A DNA stretch of 64,000 bases from Prolixibacteraceae bacterium UBA1413 (GTDB lineage: Bacteria; Bacteroidota; Bacteroidia; Bacteroidales; Prolixibacteraceae). The position numbers were made by a program, and so were the translations under genes. Each line of letters begins with the position of its first letter. Position 1 is the stretch's first letter. The notes beneath the pieces were generated by a model, which saw only the letters and a list, made by a program, of their open reading frames with translations, was not told where the DNA came from and ran no database searches. Positions 60,692-64,000 of this stretch are shown here, one piece after another. The DNA lies in contig DBPT01000006.1 of assembly GCA_002304925.1 (NCBI GenBank), forward strand, positions 1 to 64,000, in the 5' to 3' direction.

Positions 60692-62029
60692 ATGAATCAA
60701 AAGGCAGCCATACTGGGAGCTGGTGAAAGCGGTACCGGAGCAGCCATCCTGGCCCTCCGGCAGGGATATTCCGTTTTCGTTTCCGATTCAGGAAAAATCA
60801 GGAACCCTTACAAATCAACACTTGACCGTTACAAAATCGAATGGGAGGAAGGTACCCACTCCACCGAAAGAATCCTGGAGGCCGGGTTGGTCATCAAGTC
60901 ACCGGGAATCCCTGAAAAAGCAGAAATTCTGAAAGAAATAAGAGAGAAAGGGATTCCCGTCATCTCGGAAATTGAATTTGCCGCCCGCTATACCAGGGCC
61001 CCGAAAATATGCGTCACGGGCAGCAACGGAAAAACAACCACAACCCTGCTGATCCACCACATGCTCCTGAAAGCGGGAATCAATGCCGGATTGGCCGGAA
61101 ATGTCGGGAAAAGCTTTGCCAGGCAGGTAACAGAGGAAAACCATGACGTTTACGTCATCGAGCTCAGTAGTTTCCAACTCGATGACATGTATGAATTCAA
61201 AGCGGAAGTGGCCGTTCTGATGAACATCACCCCTGACCACCTCGACCGGTACAACTACGAGATGCAGAATTATGTGAATTCCAAGTTCAGAATCACGCAA
61301 AACCAGACTTCTGCCGACTATTTCGTCTATTTTCTCGATGACCCGGTCACTATCGCAGAAATGGCCAAAAGGGAACTAAAAGCCACCTGTATCCCCTTCT
61401 CCCTGAATCCCGTCGAAGGCGACGGAGCCGGTATTAAAGACAATACACTTATAATTAATATAAAACAAAAAAAATTCAGCATGTCAATTCTCGATTTAGC
61501 ATTACAAGGGAAACACAATGCCTGTAATTCGATGGCAGCGGCAATTTCAGGAATGGTTCTGGAAATCAGAAACGAAAGGATCAGGGAGAGCCTTACCGAT
61601 TTTCAGGGGGTGGAACACCGCCTGGAACGATTTCTGAAAGTTCACGGAATCGAATTCGTGAATGACTCGAAAGCCACCAATGTCAACTCGACCTGGTATG
61701 CACTTGAGAGCATGAATCACCCGGTGGTCTGGATTGCCGGTGGCATTGACAAGGGCAATGATTACAGCATGCTTTTTGACCTGGTCAGGGAAAAGGTAAA
61801 GGCCATCGTCTGCCTTGGAATTGATAACTCAAAAATTCACCAGGCATTCGGCGATATTGTCAGGAACATCATTGATACCACGAGTATGGCAGAGGCCGTG
61901 AAATCGGCCTATTACCTCGCCCGCAACGGCGATACGGTTTTGCTCTCCCCTGCCTGCGCAAGTTTCGACCTATTTGAAAACTATGAAGACCGTGGCGTCC
62001 AGTTCAAACAGGAAGTAAGAAATCTTTAA
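60692..62029 (+). CDS. murD: UDP-MurNAc-L-alanine:D-glutamate ligase MurD
   Basis: Adds D-glutamate to UDP-MurNAc-L-Ala. The 445 aa have the N-terminal Rossmann-like domain (AAILGAGESGTGAAILALRQ), the ATP loop CVTGSNGKTTTTLLIHHML, ELSSFQLDDM and MNITPDHLDRYNYEMQNYV, and the C-terminal domain with FVNDSKATNVNSTWYALES and LLSPACASFDLFENYEDRG, both characteristic of MurD. The murF gene is not in the usual place between murE and mraY, so it is encoded elsewhere. Confidence 0.97.
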   Translation: MNQKAAILGAGESGTGAAILALRQGYSVFVSDSGKIRNPYKSTLDRYKIEWEEGTHSTERILEAGLVIKSPGIPEKAEILKEIREKGIPVISEIEFAARYTRAPKICVTGSNGKTTTTLLIHHMLLKAGINAGLAGNVGKSFARQVTEENHDVYVIELSSFQLDDMYEFKAEVAVLMNITPDHLDRYNYEMQNYVNSKFRITQNQTSADYFVYFLDDPVTIAEMAKRELKATCIPFSLNPVEGDGAGIKDNTLIINIKQKKFSMSILDLALQGKHNACNSMAAAISGMVLEIRNERIRESLTDFQGVEHRLERFLKVHGIEFVNDSKATNVNSTWYALESMNHPVVWIAGGIDKGNDYSMLFDLVREKVKAIVCLGIDNSKIHQAFGDIVRNIIDTTSMAEAVKSAYYLARNGDTVLLSPACASFDLFENYEDRGVQFKQEVRNL

Positions 62030-62039
62030 CCCCGAAGAA

Positions 62040-63251
62040 ATGGAATATACCGTAAAAAACCTCATCAGGGGTGACAGGGTTATCTGGGCAGTCCTCCTCT
62101 TCCTGTCGATGCTTTCCCTGCTCATCGTATACAGCGCCACCGGAGCATTGGCATTCCGGCAGGCAGGAGGGAACACCTTTTACTTTCTGATCAGGCAAAT
62201 CGTATTTCTCGGGTTGGGATTTGCCATTATTGTGGTCATGGTAAAGGTTGTTCCGGTGAAGTTGTATTCCATCCTTGCGCGGATTCTGGTTATTTTCAGC
62301 ATTTTTCTGCTGTTGGTGGCCCTGGGCCTCAAATTTGCCGGAAAGGCGGGTGATTCCTCGGGAAGAACCCTCAACCTGGGATTCATCTCCTTTCAGCCTG
62401 CGGAAATCGCAAAACTGGCCGTGATCATGTATACGGCCAAAATCCTGGGAATCGAGCAGGGCTCGGAAGAAGGACTGAAGAAAGCATTCTGGAAGATACT
62501 TGTGGTTGCCGGGATCATCTGCGGCCTGATTATGATATCGAATTTTTCCACGGCGGCATTGTTGTTTCTGACAGTCATAAGCATGATGTTTGTCGGGAGG
62601 ATCCCTTTTCGCCATCTGGCGTTGGTGGTGGCAGCAGGCATTGCGATGCTGGTCAGCATCTATTTCCTTGCCGACCATCTCGAAAACCTGCCTGCCAGGT
62701 TCCAGACCTTCAGAGGCAGGATCGAACGTTTCATCCATGGTGATCCGGCGGCAGAGACCGGGATCACTCAGGCCGATTATGCCAAACTGGCCATTTATGA
62801 AGGAGGAATCTTCGGCAAGTTACCGGGAAATTCCGATGTGGCCAATTATATGGCCGCAGCCTATAACGATTTCATTTACGCCATCATCATTGAAGAATAT
62901 GGCCTGATCGGGGGTATTCTCCTGATGGGGCTCTATATGATTCTCTTTTTCAGGGGGATTATGATTGTGAAACGCACCAACCGCACCTTCCCGGCCTTTC
63001 TGGTCACCGGGTTGACGCTCCTGCTTGTGTACCAGGCCATGGTGAACATGGGGGTGTCATCGGGCGTACTTCCGGTAACCGGCCAGCCCTTACCCTGGGT
63101 GAGCATGGGTGGCACTTCCCTGCTTTTCACCTCGGTGGCTTTCGGCTGCATCCTCAGCGTCAGTTACCAGAACCAGAGAGATTCGGCCGTGAAAGCGGAA
63201 ACAGCGGTACAAGTGGTGATTCCTGATGATGACCAGGAGATGAAGGAATGA
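62040..63251 (+). CDS. ftsW: Septal peptidoglycan glycosyltransferase FtsW
   Basis: SEDS-family polymerase that works with FtsI at the septum. The 403 aa contain about ten membrane segments; family landmarks are LLIVYSATGALAFRQ, FQPAEIAKLAVIMYTAK, the periplasmic GKLPGNSDVANYMAAAYNDF with EEYGLIGG, and LPVTGQPLPWVSMGGTSLLF. The position after murD and overlap with murG (ATGA) separate it from RodA, which would sit with mreBCD. Confidence 0.95.
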   Translation: MEYTVKNLIRGDRVIWAVLLFLSMLSLLIVYSATGALAFRQAGGNTFYFLIRQIVFLGLGFAIIVVMVKVVPVKLYSILARILVIFSIFLLLVALGLKFAGKAGDSSGRTLNLGFISFQPAEIAKLAVIMYTAKILGIEQGSEEGLKKAFWKILVVAGIICGLIMISNFSTAALLFLTVISMMFVGRIPFRHLALVVAAGIAMLVSIYFLADHLENLPARFQTFRGRIERFIHGDPAAETGITQADYAKLAIYEGGIFGKLPGNSDVANYMAAAYNDFIYAIIIEEYGLIGGILLMGLYMILFFRGIMIVKRTNRTFPAFLVTGLTLLLVYQAMVNMGVSSGVLPVTGQPLPWVSMGGTSLLFTSVAFGCILSVSYQNQRDSAVKAETAVQVVIPDDDQEMKE

Positions 63252-64000
63252 AAGAACCTAAGATAATCATCAGCGGCGGCGGAACCGGGGGACACATCTT
63301 CCCGGCTTTGTCCATCGCAGGAGAACTCAGAAAGAGGCTCCCGGGTTGCGATATTCTCTTTGTAGGAGCAAAAGGCAGGATGGAAATGGAAAAAGTACCT
63401 GCCGCAGGTTATCCCATTACCGGACTGCCGGTGATGGGATTTCCCAGAAAACCAGGAATCCTGATGGTTAAGTTCTTCATCATGCTTTTCAGGAGCATGG
63501 TCGAAGCCCGCCGTATTATTAGGAGATTTAACCCCGATCTGGCCATCGGGGTGGGGGGATATGCCAGCGGCCCCATCCTGCGTGCAGCCATCGCCCGCAA
63601 AGTGCCCGCCCTCATCCAGGAACAGAATTCCTTTGCCGGAAAGACCAATAAAATCCTGGGGAAAAAGGTGGACCGCATTTGCGTGGCTTACGAAGGAATG
63701 GAACGGTTCTTCCCCGGCGAGAAAATCATCCTTACCGGAAATCCGGTCAGGCAAAACCTGCTGAACCCCGGGGCCTCCCGGGAAGAAGCCCTGGCATGGT
63801 TCGGATTTTCCCCGGAGGAAGAAGTACTCCTGATCCTCGGAGGAAGCCTCGGAGCCCGCTCCCTGAATAACGCAGTCCTGAAAAACCTGAATGTTGTCAG
63901 AAAAGCCCCATTCCGGGTCATCTGGCAAACCGGATCCCTCTATTATGAGGAAATGGTTGAAAAAACCAGGGAGAACCGTCCCGGGAATCTCCGGATTCAC
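63248..64000 (+). CDS. murG: UDP-GlcNAc:lipid I GlcNAc transferase MurG (3' truncated by window)
   Basis: Glycosyltransferase making lipid II at the inner membrane face. The 251 visible codons contain the signature IISGGGTGGHIFPALSIAGE, VGGYASGPILRAAI, QEQNSFAGKTNKILGKKVD and LLILGGSLGARSLNNAV, which fit a protein of about 360 aa. The remaining C-terminal third lies outside. The start overlaps the ftsW stop by 4 bp. The long minus-strand frame opposite it is a shadow. Confidence 0.96.
   Translation, partial: MKEPKIIISGGGTGGHIFPALSIAGELRKRLPGCDILFVGAKGRMEMEKVPAAGYPITGLPVMGFPRKPGILMVKFFIMLFRSMVEARRIIRRFNPDLAIGVGGYASGPILRAAIARKVPALIQEQNSFAGKTNKILGKKVDRICVAYEGMERFFPGEKIILTGNPVRQNLLNPGASREEALAWFGFSPEEEVLLILGGSLGARSLNNAVLKNLNVVRKAPFRVIWQTGSLYYEEMVEKTRENRPGNLRIH

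Noticed and set aside
1..64000. Search for CRISPR arrays, intact insertion sequences, prophage genes or restriction-modification/defence systems
   Set aside because: No regularly spaced repeats of CRISPR size, no transposase or integrase frame and no phage structural genes were seen; the direct repeats present are too few or too short in period.

Overview
The window looks like chromosomal DNA of a Bacteroidota (Bacteroidetes) bacterium, most likely a free-living or gut Bacteroidales/Marinilabiliales-type organism. The evidence is a FecR/SusC/SusD polysaccharide-utilisation cassette, several -7 promoter boxes of the form TAnnTTTG, a Bacteroidota-type TonB, a glycine-lipid-type acyltransferase pair, a lamin-tail-domain secreted protein and a complete-looking dcw (division and cell wall) cluster with a PASTA-tailed FtsI. 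The genus cannot be fixed by reading alone.

Layout. (1) 0.4-11.8 kb: a polysaccharide-utilisation region with a FecR anti-sigma factor, a SusC-type TonB-dependent transporter with STN domain, a SusD lipoprotein and a GH29 alpha-L-fucosidase, all AT-rich, followed by a visibly GC-rich GH78 alpha-L-rhamnosidase. A candidate antisense RNA (minus-strand terminator plus -7 box) sits between fecR and susC. (2) 12.2-12.3 kb: tRNA-Ala(GGC) with its own promoter and terminator. (3) 12.5-18.8 kb: a TetR - TolC - membrane-fusion - RND efflux operon on the minus strand. (4) 19.2-23.7 kb: a transport group (bile-acid/sodium-symporter-type protein, DUF2147 protein, YeiH-type exporter, divergent porin) with two 22-bp direct repeats in the divergent promoter. 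(5) 23.7-28.3 kb: an aromatic/His- and Ser-rich secreted protein, two TPM-domain proteins and a TonB energy transducer. (6) 28.3-35.6 kb: hflX, asd, a lamin-tail protein and an oxidative-stress group (peroxiredoxin, Fur/PerR-type regulator, a Mn-type and an Fe-type superoxide dismutase, and a 58-aa winged-helix protein). (7) 35.6-40.0 kb: a xylose operon (xylB-xylA-sugar porter). (8) 40-45.4 kb: nitroreductase, proline dehydrogenase, OmpH/Skp-like protein, glycosyltransferase and a Tat-exported Gfo/Idh/MocA oxidoreductase. (9) 45.5-53.8 kb: mfd, an AlbA_2 protein, miaB, a SPOR protein and a glycine-lipid acyltransferase pair. (10) 54.1-64.0 kb: mraZ-rsmH-ftsL-ftsI-murE-mraY-murD-ftsW-murG, running off the right edge.

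The least ordinary material lies between the genes. There is a 123-bp element present twice (19.0 kb and 43.7 kb, opposite orientations, ungapped, about 85% identical by hand). Four direct decamers in exact 10-bp phase precede mraZ. There are short-period tandem repeats (6 or 8 bp) at three gene 3' ends, one of which contains the xylB stop codon. An 18-bp palindrome lies between xylB and the nitroreductase gene, and an inverted repeat overlaps the -7 box of the acyltransferase operon. No CRISPR array, intact insertion sequence or prophage was seen. All domain calls are from reading protein sequence, without database searches.
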